From Chryseobacterium sp. KLBC 52 (GTDB taxonomy: Bacteria; Bacteroidota; Bacteroidia; Flavobacteriales; Weeksellaceae), in NCBI RefSeq assembly GCF_003347605.1, contig NZ_QDFZ01000007.1:180725-244724 (forward strand): a stretch of DNA of 64,000 nt. Direction: 5' to 3'. Made by a program: the position numbers and the translations under genes. Below the pieces are notes generated by a model. The model saw nothing but the letters and a program-made list of their open reading frames with translations, was not told the DNA's origin and searched no databases. Positions 18,432-26,663 of this stretch are shown piece by piece. Position 1 is the stretch's first letter. Each line of letters begins with the position of its first letter.

Positions 18432-18558
18432 TGTAGGTAAGAATTATTTAATACAAAGCAAATATCTTAAAAAAATCCATTGAAAATCTTATGGTTTTCT
18501 CACTATTTTTCTTTGCTATTTTTTATTATTTTTATAATGGTTATTTTAATTACTATTT

Positions 18559-19158
18559 ATGTTTAAAACATTTAGAAGAATGGATTGCTTTAAGGAATTA
18601 TCTGATGAAGAAATTCAGGTCCTTGCAAGCATCAGTACTCCTAAACTTCTTCGGAAAAAAGAAAAACTTTTAGAACCCGGTCAGCCGTTTAATCATTTAT
18701 TTATATTGACCAGTGGTTTGCTGAGATTTTTTTTCGACGATGAAAACGGAGTTGAAATCAATACTTTTCTACCTTCAGAAAAAGAGGTTGCCTTTCTGGA
18801 GAGCCCTGAATCTTATTCCCCTGAAGGCGCAAGAAAGTATACCATACAGGCTGTGATTGATTCTCAGATTATTCTTTTCAATAAAGGTGAATTTGAGCAG
18901 ATTGCATTTCAGCATAAAGGAATTTACAATTTGTATTTAAAGTCTTTGAAACAGATTATCGGCATTTTATCTGCACGTACAGAGCAGTTCTGCAGGAGCT
19001 CGCCGCTTTCCCGTTATGAAGAATTTCTGAACAACCATCCTTTTGTCTGTCAAAATGCAAACAGAAAGTATATTGCTAACTTTCTTGGCATTACCCCAAA
19101 CTCACTTTCCCGTATTACTGCCCGCGACAATAAAAAAAATAATCAGGGAAAAAAATAA
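18559..19158 (+). CDS. Crp/Fnr-type transcriptional regulator
   Basis: A 199-residue protein with an N-terminal cyclic-nucleotide-binding-like beta roll (LEPGQPFNHLFILTSGLLRFF) and a C-terminal winged helix whose recognition helix is about ITPNSLSRITARDNK. It lacks cysteines arranged as an FNR iron-sulfur cluster. The ATG at 18559 puts the beta roll in the usual place. It lies 224 nt upstream of the DUF3302-HlyD-TolC operon on the same strand and is a plausible local regulator, but no binding site is visible. Confidence 0.85.
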   Translation: MFKTFRRMDCFKELSDEEIQVLASISTPKLLRKKEKLLEPGQPFNHLFILTSGLLRFFFDDENGVEINTFLPSEKEVAFLESPESYSPEGARKYTIQAVIDSQIILFNKGEFEQIAFQHKGIYNLYLKSLKQIIGILSARTEQFCRSSPLSRYEEFLNNHPFVCQNANRKYIANFLGITPNSLSRITARDNKKNNQGKK

Positions 19159-19320
19159 CTTAAGAATATTTTTAATTGCTCAGTTCAATATAATTTTGTC
19201 CGGTCAAAAACTTGTTCTTCATCAATAAAAAAAACCAAATGAAAAAAAATATAATTATCTTCAAAGCATTCCATCCTATAGAATAGTCTTTACATCTTAA
19301 CAGGAGTACTATATGATTAT

Positions 19321-19336
19321 CCGGATTTTCATCCGG
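19321..19336 (+). other. Small hairpin upstream of the export operon
   Basis: CCGGAT-TTTC-ATCCGG, 47 nt before the ATG at 19383. It could be an operator or part of the leader; there is no T-run right after it, so a terminator is less likely. Confidence 0.3.
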
Positions 19337-19382
19337 GTCTTCATCTGTATTTTCTTAAGTCAACATTTTATTATACCCATTT

Positions 19383-19748
19383 ATGCAAAGAATAACCACC
19401 ATTCTCTGCCTGTTATTAGCATGCAATTTTGTTCAGGCATCTACAGGCAATATTGAAGACAAAATAGCCGACGGAGCTTCCTGGCTAATCCTACTTGTAT
19501 TGCCTGTTGCCGGAATTTATCTCTTCTGGAAGGTTCATATTTATCCGGAAAAAGTAGCAGAAAAAAAGAAACACCCTCAACTGAACGCCATAAAAAGTAT
19601 GTGCCTCCTTTCCCTTGTTTTTGGAGGCCTTTTATGGCCGGTTGCCTTAATCTGGGCCAACTATAATTATGGAGACCAGGCGGCTTCTGAAAAAGAAAAA
19701 GACCATACGGATTTACCTGAAGAAAAATTTGAATCTATCGAAAATTAA
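19383..19748 (+). CDS. DUF3302 inner-membrane protein
   Basis: A 121-residue protein with a signal-like N-terminal segment, two further membrane helices (ASWLILLVLPVAGIYLFWKV and LLSLVFGGLLWPVALIWANY) and an acidic tail. This is the DUF3302 layout, as in E. coli YiaW and YibI. In E. coli yibI precedes yibH, a HlyD-type adaptor, exactly as here. It is followed after 5 nt by the adaptor gene. Its role is probably assembly or transport partner of the adaptor; this is inferred from conserved order only. Confidence 0.82.
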   Translation: MQRITTILCLLLACNFVQASTGNIEDKIADGASWLILLVLPVAGIYLFWKVHIYPEKVAEKKKHPQLNAIKSMCLLSLVFGGLLWPVALIWANYNYGDQAASEKEKDHTDLPEEKFESIEN

Positions 19749-19753
19749 AAAAA

Positions 19754-20911
19754 ATGCTGGAATTACTCATCGCAATATATGCCGGAATATGCTGGCTTCT
19801 TATTAAAAAATTAAAACTGATCCCGTGGACTTTTACCACACAGGTTGTTGTTTACTCACTCCCTATTTTCGGGTCCATCGCTCTAATATTAAGCCTGAAC
19901 TACTTTTGTCCTATTACTTCAGATGTAAAGGTAGTAAACCGAAGTGTGGATATTACTACTCAGGTTTTAGGAAAGGTGAAGAAAGTATATGTAAAGACCA
20001 ATCAGGAAGTAAAAAAGGGTGATACTTTATTTGTAATTGACCGAGAACCCTATTTACAGGAAATTAAATCACTGGAAGCTAAACTTAGCAGTATGAAAGC
20101 CACGGTACATTCCTATGATACAGACATTTCGGCTTCCAGAAAAAATATTTCTGCATTACAATCACAGCTTGATCTTGCCAACAAAAGGGTGGCTCAATAT
20201 CAGGAGCTTGTGCAGGCAGGAGCAGCCAACAAATTTGATCTTGAACAGGCGATAACCAATGCACGTGATCTGCAATCCCGAATCAGTGCAGCACAGTCAC
20301 AACAGCAGTCTTTGGAAACAAAATCCAACGCTTCTTATGGTGGAGAAAATTCATCGGTGTCTGAGATTCAGGCCAAGCTGGACCAGGCAAAATGGAATCT
20401 TTCCCAAACCGTTGTTCTGGCCCCTACAGATGGGGTGATTCCTAATGTACAGCTGAATGAAGGGGCTATTATGGCGCCTTTCAAATCTGCATTTGTTCTG
20501 ATTCAGAAACAGCAGTCAGTTATTGGATTTTTTGCTCAGAATGAGCTTGAATCAGTAAAAAAAGGAAATGAAGTAGAGCTTGCTCTTAAAACAGAACCGG
20601 GAAAAGTGGTGAAGGCCAAGCTTGAATATGTCATTGATGCTACGAGCCAGGGAATCATGAATAATGCAGGAGGAATGCTGGGCGGAAACGGTTCTACGGC
20701 AGGACTTCCCGATACTGCCAGACAATTACCTGAAACCGATGGAAAGCTTATTGCCAAGTTTGTACTGGAAGATAGCCGGAAACAGCTTACAGTGGGAGCA
20801 AGAGGAGCAGCGGTGATCTATTCTGATCATGTTAAACCTCTTCATCTTATCCGAAAAGTAATGGTGCGTATCAACAGTAAAATCAATTATTTGATTCCTA
20901 AACTTCATTAA
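19754..20911 (+). CDS. HlyD-family membrane fusion protein
   Basis: A 385-residue periplasmic adaptor resembling E. coli YibH and AaeA-like proteins. It has two N-terminal membrane helices (residues 1-20 and about 30-52). The lipoyl half-motif VDITTQVLGKVKKVYVKTNQ is followed by a coiled-coil hairpin (about 90-185, rich in Q/A/L), the second lipoyl half (VVLAPTDGVIPNV) and a beta-barrel domain. A glycine-rich insert (MLGGNGSTAG) lies in the barrel. It should bridge an inner-membrane transporter and the outer-membrane channel encoded next (1-nt gap). No classical pump gene is in the operon. Confidence 0.9.
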   Translation: MLELLIAIYAGICWLLIKKLKLIPWTFTTQVVVYSLPIFGSIALILSLNYFCPITSDVKVVNRSVDITTQVLGKVKKVYVKTNQEVKKGDTLFVIDREPYLQEIKSLEAKLSSMKATVHSYDTDISASRKNISALQSQLDLANKRVAQYQELVQAGAANKFDLEQAITNARDLQSRISAAQSQQQSLETKSNASYGGENSSVSEIQAKLDQAKWNLSQTVVLAPTDGVIPNVQLNEGAIMAPFKSAFVLIQKQQSVIGFFAQNELESVKKGNEVELALKTEPGKVVKAKLEYVIDATSQGIMNNAGGMLGGNGSTAGLPDTARQLPETDGKLIAKFVLEDSRKQLTVGARGAAVIYSDHVKPLHLIRKVMVRINSKINYLIPKLH

Positions 20912-20912
20912 C

Positions 20913-22313
20913 ATGTATAAAAAGTTAATTTTATTGAGCGCAATTGCTATAAGCTTAAGCTCATGCATCGGTTATAAAGAAGCTACGAAGGAGAATATAA
21001 ATGAGCTGAAAGAAAAGAGTGAAATTGCGTCTCACATACAGATTCCGGATGACTGGATTTTTGACAGAAAGGCTGGATCAAAATCAATTTCCTATGACTG
21101 GATCAATGATCTTAAGACCTCACAGCTGGAAGCTCTTATTAATGAAGGAATGTTATATAATGCGGATCTGATTATTGCCAGAGAAAAGCTCAATCAGGTT
21201 GAGCTGGCCATGGAAATTGCCGGAAGTGATCTTTATCCGAGTGTAAATGCTGTTGCCAACACTTCCAATAATCTGGTCAGTGGAAGCCAGGTTCAGCGTC
21301 TTGCCTTAAAAGCCAATTGGGAAATTGATCTTTGGGGTAAAAATAAATCTTCACAGATGGCAAGTACCAGCAGTTATTTTTCTTCCAAACACCAGAATAC
21401 CCTGCTGCATCAATCTATTGCAGGAATGATTGCCAAAGCTTATTTTCTGAATATTGCAGGAAACATCCAGGAAGATAAGATTGAAAGCTATATTCAGAAA
21501 ACCAAAGATCTGGAGAAGCTTTATATCATTCAAAAAAAAGTAGGAACGGCCAATGCTCTCGATATTTCCAATATCTCTGCGGAAATCATTTCTTTGCAGG
21601 GGTATCTTGAAAAGATTAAAAATGCCAACAGGCAGTCCAGAAGGTCTCTGGAACTTCTTACCGGGAAATATCCGGAGGGAAAACTGGCCACCCAGAACTT
21701 TTTCACCCCTGTAAAAAGTAGTATTCCTGAATCTTTTCCTCTTGAACTTCTGGAAAACCGATCAGACATACAGGCCAGTCATTTTCAGATCGAAAAAGCT
21801 TTTTATGAAGTACAGGAGGCTAAAGCAGCAAGACTTCCTTCACTAAGTATCAGTTCTTCGCTTGGAAGTGCCGGAAGTAATGTGGAATCCATTAATTCTC
21901 TATTTTCCAATCCTTTGGTAAAAGTGGGAGGAGGATTGGTTTCTCCACTATTCAATGGTGGAAAGCTTAAAAAGAATGTGGAAGTAAAAAATTTCCAGCA
22001 AAAACAAGTCGTTGAAGAATATTCAAAAGCTGTTCTGAATGCATTAAATGAGGTGGAATCTTCATTAGCCAATCTCCGTTCTATTGAAAAGCAGATGAAT
22101 TATACTACTAACGCTGTTAATGAACTGAAAAACAATATTACGCTTACAGAGAAGCAAATAAAGGTGGGTACCAACAACAGTTTTGTACTTATCCGTAAAC
22201 AAAGGGACCTTTTGAAAAGTGAAATGAACCTCATCAATCTGGAACTTCAGTACAGAATAGAGCGTATAAATCTTTATATGGCTTTAGGTGCGGAGAACTT
22301 CATTTATTCATAA
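20913..22313 (+). CDS. TolC/NodT-type outer-membrane efflux lipoprotein
   Basis: A 466-residue outer-membrane factor with lipoprotein signal (lipid-attached C18 in SLSSC) and two internally repeated OEP domains. Typical NodT-type motifs are WEIDLWGK (about 130-137), ENRSDIQASHFQIEKAFYEV (a DIR-like motif) and PSLSISSSLGSAG. It forms the trimeric channel through the outer membrane for the adaptor encoded just upstream. It ends the operon and is followed by a clear terminator. Confidence 0.93.
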   Translation: MYKKLILLSAIAISLSSCIGYKEATKENINELKEKSEIASHIQIPDDWIFDRKAGSKSISYDWINDLKTSQLEALINEGMLYNADLIIAREKLNQVELAMEIAGSDLYPSVNAVANTSNNLVSGSQVQRLALKANWEIDLWGKNKSSQMASTSSYFSSKHQNTLLHQSIAGMIAKAYFLNIAGNIQEDKIESYIQKTKDLEKLYIIQKKVGTANALDISNISAEIISLQGYLEKIKNANRQSRRSLELLTGKYPEGKLATQNFFTPVKSSIPESFPLELLENRSDIQASHFQIEKAFYEVQEAKAARLPSLSISSSLGSAGSNVESINSLFSNPLVKVGGGLVSPLFNGGKLKKNVEVKNFQQKQVVEEYSKAVLNALNEVESSLANLRSIEKQMNYTTNAVNELKNNITLTEKQIKVGTNNSFVLIRKQRDLLKSEMNLINLELQYRIERINLYMALGAENFIYS

Positions 22314-22327
22314 TTTTTATACTTGAG

Positions 22328-22358
22328 AGACTGCAGATTATGTTCTGCAGTCTTTTTT
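22328..22358 (+). terminator. Rho-independent terminator of the export operon
   Basis: AGACTGCAGA (22328-22337) pairs with TCTGCAGTCT (22344-22353), followed by six T. It lies 15 nt after the stop and may also receive transcripts of the converging YeeE genes. Confidence 0.85.
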
Positions 22359-22366
22359 ATAAAGTA

Positions 22367-22855
22367 TTAATGAGGCAGTTGATCTCTGAAATATCCATAT
22401 ACCCATGTTCCGGCAATAGCGCTCAGTAAGGTAACAGATACGGCTAAAGCACCCGTCCCGATCTGAGCAAAAAGAGGTCCGGGACAGGCTCCTGTTATCG
22501 CCCAGCCAAAACCAAAAATCAATCCACCGTAAATCTGACCTTTGTTGAACTTTTTAGGAGTAAGGGTAATAGGTTCCCCATATATTGTTTTTATTTTAAA
22601 TTTTTTAATCAGCCATACTGAAATCATTCCTACCAATACAGCACTTCCAATAATTCCGTACATATGGAAAGACTGAAGACGGAACATTTCCTGTATTCTG
22701 AACCAGCTGATTACTTCTGCTTTTACGAAAATAATCCCAAAAATAATTCCTGCTGCAAGGTATTTCAGATTGTGATACCATTTGTGATTAAGGGCACTTT
22801 CGTTCACGCAAACAGTATCCTGGCGGCGTATATCCTGTTCTTTTTCTTTGATCAT
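22367..22855 (-). CDS. YeeE/YedE-family half transporter (C-terminal half)
   Basis: A 162-residue membrane protein with about four helices. It carries the YeeE pore motif WAITGACPGPLFAQIGTGAL around residues 119-138; in thiosulfate transporter TsuA such conserved cysteines guide the substrate. It matches the second half of full-length YeeE, the first half being the gene upstream (26-nt gap). Both lie behind the CstB-like gene, so the pair probably moves thiosulfate or another sulfane-sulfur species across the inner membrane. Confidence 0.85.
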   Translation of the reverse strand: MIKEKEQDIRRQDTVCVNESALNHKWYHNLKYLAAGIIFGIIFVKAEVISWFRIQEMFRLQSFHMYGIIGSAVLVGMISVWLIKKFKIKTIYGEPITLTPKKFNKGQIYGGLIFGFGWAITGACPGPLFAQIGTGALAVSVTLLSAIAGTWVYGYFRDQLPH

Positions 22856-22881
22856 AATGTAATTCTCTTTTTAAATTCTAC

Positions 22882-23445
22882 TTATAGGGAAAGTATGATG
22901 GGTAAAATAAAGTTGGCCATTAAAAAGCCTCCAATCATAAAACAGACTGTTGCCACCAAAGAAGGCCATTGTAAGTTGGAAAGTCCCATGATTGCATGAC
23001 CGCTCGTACATCCTCCTGCGTACCTTGTTCCGAAACCTACCAAAAATCCTCCCACTACCATCAAAATAAATCCTCTCAGGGTTAGCAGGCTTTCGAAATT
23101 CATCAGTTGTACCGGAACCAGATTGCTGTAATCTGTGATTCCATATCCTGCCAATTCTGCTTTCAGATCAGGATTCACTGTTATTTCATTAGGATTCACC
23201 AAAAATTGGGATGTAATCAATCCTCCGAAGAAGATTCCCAGTACAAAAAATAAATTCCAGGCTTCTTTTTTCCAGTTATATTTGAAAAAATTCACATTGG
23301 CCGGAACACAGGCTGCACAGATATGCCTTAGAGAGGAACTGATTCCGAAGGATTTATTTCCCATAATCAATAAGGCAGGAACGGTAAGACCAATCAATGG
23401 CCCGGCAACATACCAGGGCCAGGGTTCTTTTATAATTTCTAACAT
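22882..23445 (-). CDS. YeeE/YedE-family half transporter (N-terminal half)
   Basis: A 187-residue membrane protein with about five helices. The motif [20 protein letters not shown] (about 146-165) holds the conserved GGCTSG cysteine of the YeeE/YedE sulfur-transport family, and more cysteines are at CAACVPAN (about 43-50). It starts 3 nt after the CstB-like stop, so it is translationally coupled to it. Half-size pairs of this family commonly sit beside rhodanese/persulfide dioxygenase genes. Direction and exact substrate are not known from sequence. Confidence 0.88.
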   Translation of the reverse strand: MLEIIKEPWPWYVAGPLIGLTVPALLIMGNKSFGISSSLRHICAACVPANVNFFKYNWKKEAWNLFFVLGIFFGGLITSQFLVNPNEITVNPDLKAELAGYGITDYSNLVPVQLMNFESLLTLRGFILMVVGGFLVGFGTRYAGGCTSGHAIMGLSNLQWPSLVATVCFMIGGFLMANFILPIILSL

Positions 23446-23448
23446 TTT

Positions 23449-24870
23449 TTAATTCAATTTATTTAAAATTTTAGTCTGACACACAAAATCACTTTTAGGA
23501 ACATTTGTGGAGGCAATGGCATTAAAACCACCTTCAATTTCTGAAAAGTTTCTGTATCCTCTTGCCTGAAGGATACTCGCTGCCATTGTGCTTCTATAGC
23601 CGCTTCCACAATGCATGTAGAAATGTTCTGCTGGCTCTATCTCATGAATCCATTCATTGATATAGGCCAGAGGTTTATTGTAAGCTTCATGAATATGTTC
23701 TGCATGGTATTCACTCTCTTTTCTTATATCAATAATTTTTGCTTCTTTTTCTCTGATTTCAGTTTCAAATTGTTCTGCAGAGATACGGTTGACAAAGTCT
23801 GTTTCTTTTCCGCTCTGTTTCCAGCTTTCAAAACCTCCATCCAGAAAACCTAAAATATGATCAAATCCTACTCTGCTCAAACGGGTTACCGCTTCTTCTT
23901 CACTTCCTTTTTCAGTGACCAGCAGAATAGGCTGGTTGACATCAGCAATTAAAGCACCCACCCAAGGGGCAAAATCGCCATCCAATCCTATATTGATGGA
24001 CTGCGGAATAAAACTTTTGGCAAAATCACGGTTGTTTCTTACATCCAATACCAAAGCTCCTGAAGCTTCAGCAATTTCCTCAAACTGTTCCGGTGCAAGG
24101 GCATGCAACCCTTTTGAAAGTACTTCATCGAAACTGCTGTACCCTTTTTTATTCATCATCACATTCATTCCGAAATAAGCCGGTGGAGGTAAAAGGCCAT
24201 CCGTTACTTCTTGTATAAAACTCTGTCTGTCCTTTTGATTCAAGGCATAATTGGTTCTTTTTTGATTTCCCAGAGTATCTACGGTTTCTTTCTGCATATT
24301 TTTACCGCAGGCTGAACCGGCTCCATGAGCTGGATACACCGTAATATCATCTTGTAAAGGCAGAATTTTATGATACAAACTATCATATAAAAGACCTGCC
24401 AGTTCTTCCTGATTCATATTTGCTGCTTTCTGTGCCAGGTCTGGACGGCCAACATCCCCAAGAAATAAGGTATCACCACTAAAAAGAGCCGTTTCATTAC
24501 CATTTTCATCAATTAAAAGGTAACATGAACTTTCAAGGGTGTGCCCCGGTGTATGAAGAACTTTAATTTTAATATCTCCTAGTTCAAATATCTGTTCATC
24601 TTCTGCAATAACTGCATCAAAGTCGGGATTGGCTGTTGGCCCATAAACAATCGGAGCTCCTGTTTTATGGCTTAAATCCAGATGTCCGCTGACAAAATCT
24701 GCATGAAAATGCGTTTCAAAGATGTATTTCAATTCTACTCCATCTTCTTTCAGTCTGTTGATATAAGGCTGTGTTTCTCTTAAAGGGTCAATAATTGCGG
24801 CTTCTCCGGCTGAAATAATATAGTAAGCTCCCTGAGCAAGACATCCTGTATAAATCTGTTCTATTTTCAT
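23449..24870 (-). CDS. CstB-like persulfide dioxygenase-rhodanese fusion
   Basis: A 473-residue three-domain protein. The metallo-beta-lactamase domain (about 1-235) has the iron site H54/H56/D58 in [11 protein letters not shown], plus HTPGH and [16 protein letters not shown]. The first rhodanese domain (about 255-350) lacks a catalytic cysteine (loop [10 protein letters not shown]). The second (about 360-460) has C421 in HCGSGYRS. This is the layout of Staphylococcus CstB, which oxidises low-molecular-weight persulfide and transfers sulfur to give thiosulfate. It heads an operon with two YeeE halves. A 19-nt repeated site lies 62-80 nt upstream, shared with the TauE gene. Confidence 0.92.
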   Translation of the reverse strand: MKIEQIYTGCLAQGAYYIISAGEAAIIDPLRETQPYINRLKEDGVELKYIFETHFHADFVSGHLDLSHKTGAPIVYGPTANPDFDAVIAEDEQIFELGDIKIKVLHTPGHTLESSCYLLIDENGNETALFSGDTLFLGDVGRPDLAQKAANMNQEELAGLLYDSLYHKILPLQDDITVYPAHGAGSACGKNMQKETVDTLGNQKRTNYALNQKDRQSFIQEVTDGLLPPPAYFGMNVMMNKKGYSSFDEVLSKGLHALAPEQFEEIAEASGALVLDVRNNRDFAKSFIPQSINIGLDGDFAPWVGALIADVNQPILLVTEKGSEEEAVTRLSRVGFDHILGFLDGGFESWKQSGKETDFVNRISAEQFETEIREKEAKIIDIRKESEYHAEHIHEAYNKPLAYINEWIHEIEPAEHFYMHCGSGYRSTMAASILQARGYRNFSEIEGGFNAIASTNVPKSDFVCQTKILNKLN

Positions 24871-24901
24871 TGTATTTTATTTTTTATTATGTTATCTGAT
24901 A

Positions 24902-24950
24902 CAAATTTCCTGTTTTCGTTTTTTCCGTACCGCTACTTTTGTTACATAAG
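24902..24950 (-). promoter_or_regulatory. Predicted activator site plus -7 box for the CstB-YeeE operon
   Basis: On the minus strand the 19-mer CTTATGTAACAAAAGTAGC (24932-24950) is followed after exactly 22 nt by GAAATTTG (24902-24909), a weak TAnnTTTG box. The same 19-mer with the same 22-nt spacing occurs before the TauE gene. There is no -33 TTTG, fitting activation by a bound protein; the Crp/Fnr gene at 26013-26654 is the obvious candidate. Confidence 0.7.
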
Positions 24951-24954
24951 AACA

Positions 24955-25749
24955 TTAAAGGAATATTTCTTTCGTAATGATATAAATACCCATGATCAGG
25001 ATAAACCATCCAAATGCGGGTTTCAGTTTTTTACCATCTATCATTTTTGATAGTTTTGAGCCCATTATAATTCCTGCAATGGCAATGGCCGTAACAGAAA
25101 GCAGAAGCTCCCATTCTATTTTCATATGATTTACAGAGGAAAAAAAGCCGATCAGAGAATTAAGCGAAATAATGGCTAATGAAGTCCCTATCGCAATCTT
25201 CATGGGGATTTTTAACAGGTTAACCAATGCCGGAATGATCATAAAACCGCCTCCAGCTCCTACCAATCCGGTTAAAACACCGACTATTGAACCCTGTCCG
25301 ACTGCCAGAAAAACATTATTTTCATTCTGAATATTTTCTAAAGTTCCTTTTGGAGAATTGCTTTTAATCATTTTATAGGAAGCCAGAATCATTAAACCTG
25401 CAAAAACCAATAATAAAAAGATATTTCTGGTCATTGTAAAACCCTGTATCCGAAATACTTCCTGAGGAATTAAAGGAAGAAGATAGATCCTGGTCAGAAA
25501 GATGGAAATAACAGACGGTATTCCAAATATCAACGCCACCTTAAAATTAACCAATCCTTTTTTAAAATAGGACACAGACCCCACCAAACTACTGATTCCC
25601 ACTACAAAGAGCGAATATTCTGTGGCCAGAAAAGCATCAATTCCAAAGAGATAAACGAGTACAGGGACGGTGAGAATACTTCCTCCACCTCCTATTAAAC
25701 CTAGCGAAACCCCAATTAAAACGGCGGCTGCATATCCTATAATTTCCAT
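24955..25749 (-). CDS. TauE/SafE-family sulfite exporter-like permease
   Basis: A 264-residue membrane protein with about eight helices and the family's paired glycine-rich motifs: GVSLGLIGGGGSILTVPVLV near the N-terminus and GVLTGLVGAGGGFMIIPALV in the second half. Members export sulfite, sulfoacetate or other small sulfur anions. Next to a CstB-like enzyme, whose reaction makes sulfite and then thiosulfate, export of one of these is a reasonable guess. It is a separate transcription unit from the CstB operon (84-nt gap) but has the same upstream 19-mer. Confidence 0.9.
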   Translation of the reverse strand: MEIIGYAAAVLIGVSLGLIGGGGSILTVPVLVYLFGIDAFLATEYSLFVVGISSLVGSVSYFKKGLVNFKVALIFGIPSVISIFLTRIYLLPLIPQEVFRIQGFTMTRNIFLLLVFAGLMILASYKMIKSNSPKGTLENIQNENNVFLAVGQGSIVGVLTGLVGAGGGFMIIPALVNLLKIPMKIAIGTSLAIISLNSLIGFFSSVNHMKIEWELLLSVTAIAIAGIIMGSKLSKMIDGKKLKPAFGWFILIMGIYIITKEIFL

Positions 25750-25771
25750 TTCTATTCAACTAATTATGATG

Positions 25772-25820
25772 CAAAAATGGGAATGTGAGGAGAAAGCTAC
25801 AGCTACTTTTGTTACATAAG
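25772..25820 (-). promoter_or_regulatory. Predicted activator site plus -7 box for the TauE gene
   Basis: The exact 19-mer CTTATGTAACAAAAGTAGC (25802-25820, minus strand), then a 22-nt spacer, then CATTTTTG (25772-25779), one base off TAnnTTTG. Spacer sequences differ between the two promoters while spacer length is the same, which points to a protein-binding site positioned against RNA polymerase rather than a copied segment. Confidence 0.7.
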
Positions 25821-25893
25821 GAGATTTTTTACACGAATGAACATTAATGGTTTCCCAAAGGACACAAAGAAGTTAGAATAATTCCTCTTCTTT

Positions 25894-25923
25894 GAGATTG
25901 CTTCACCTTCGGTTCGCAATGAC
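25894..25923 (+). repeat. Half copy of the GAGATTGCTTC...TCGCAATGAC repeat
   Basis: GAGATTGCTTC, a variable centre and TCGCAATGAC match the right arm of the hairpin repeat at 51491-51566. It is directly followed by the 54-nt repeat at 25928. Confidence 0.6.
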
Positions 25924-25927
25924 TTTT

Positions 25928-25981
25928 ACCACCCCGTCAAAAATTCTTTGAATTTTTGCCACCCCTCCGGAGGAGGGGAAT
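25928..25981 (+). repeat. 54-nt dispersed repeat, copy 1
   Basis: All 54 bases are the exact reverse complement of 54241-54294. It contains two palindromes, AAAAATTCTTTGAATTTTT and CCTCCGGAGG. It lies upstream of the TauE gene, between it and the regulator stop. Confidence 0.9.
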
Positions 25982-26012
25982 ATGAGTACCTTCGATTAAA
26001 TTGAGGGAGAAC

Positions 26013-26654
26013 TTATGAGTTCAGGGTTTTCAGGAGGACAATTTTATTTCTGCCCAGCTTGAGTCTTCTGTCTTCTTCAAGCTGTTTCAGAAGTCTTGAT
26101 ACCACTACTCTTGCTGTTCCCAGCTCATTGGCCAGCTGTTCATGGGTCGTATGGATGGTTTCAGAGCCGGTAAGTTCAGATTTTTTCTGCAGCAAATTGA
26201 GAAGTCTTTCATCTACTTTTTTGAAAGCAATCGCATTGATGATATCTAATAGTTCTTCAAATCTTTTGTGATACAGTCTGAAAATATAATCCAGCCATTC
26301 CGGATGTTCTTTGATGAATAAAGATACTTTGTCTAATGGTAAGAAAAGTATTTCGGCATCTTCTTCAATCTCAGCTTTTACAATGCTTTTTTCATTATGC
26401 ATACCACCCAGAAAAGACATAATACAGCTTTCCCCTGCTTTGATGTAGTATAATAAAATCTCACGTCCGTCTTCTTCTGTTCTGATCACTTTCAGCATTC
26501 CTTTCATCACAATAGGAATGGAACGGATGGAAGCATTTTCATCTAAAATAATGTCTCCTTCATGGTAATTTTTCGTTGTACCATACTGATACAGCTTTTC
26601 TACCAGTTCCGGAGATGATGAGAATTCGGAAGAAAGTATGGTGTCGTCCTGCAT
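26013..26654 (-). CDS. Crp/Fnr-type regulator, probable controller of the sulfane-sulfur genes
   Basis: A 213-residue protein with an N-terminal cNMP-binding-like domain (YHEGDIILDENASIRSIPIV; GESCIMSF near residue 95), a long dimerisation helix (HPEWLDYIFRLYHKRFEELL) and a C-terminal HTH_Crp domain with recognition helix ARVVVSRLLKQLEED. It is the only regulator in the sulfur cluster and reads in the same direction as the TauE and CstB genes. The duplicated 19-mer before both is its likely target (inference). The single cysteine (C97) could in principle sense persulfide, but there is no direct evidence. Confidence 0.88.
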   Translation of the reverse strand: MQDDTILSSEFSSSPELVEKLYQYGTTKNYHEGDIILDENASIRSIPIVMKGMLKVIRTEEDGREILLYYIKAGESCIMSFLGGMHNEKSIVKAEIEEDAEILFLPLDKVSLFIKEHPEWLDYIFRLYHKRFEELLDIINAIAFKKVDERLLNLLQKKSELTGSETIHTTHEQLANELGTARVVVSRLLKQLEEDRRLKLGRNKIVLLKTLNS

Positions 26655-26663
26655 TTTTTTATT

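Noticed and set aside
18559..19158. FNR-type oxygen sensor
   Set aside because: The cysteines needed for an N-terminal iron-sulfur cluster are missing.
19321..19336. Terminator of the Crp/Fnr gene at 18559-19158
   Set aside because: The hairpin is 160 nt past the stop and has no T-run, so a leader or operator element is as likely.
25928..25981. Possible CRISPR repeat unit
   Set aside because: Only one copy at each of two distant sites, no spacer array and no cas genes; it is a dispersed palindromic repeat.
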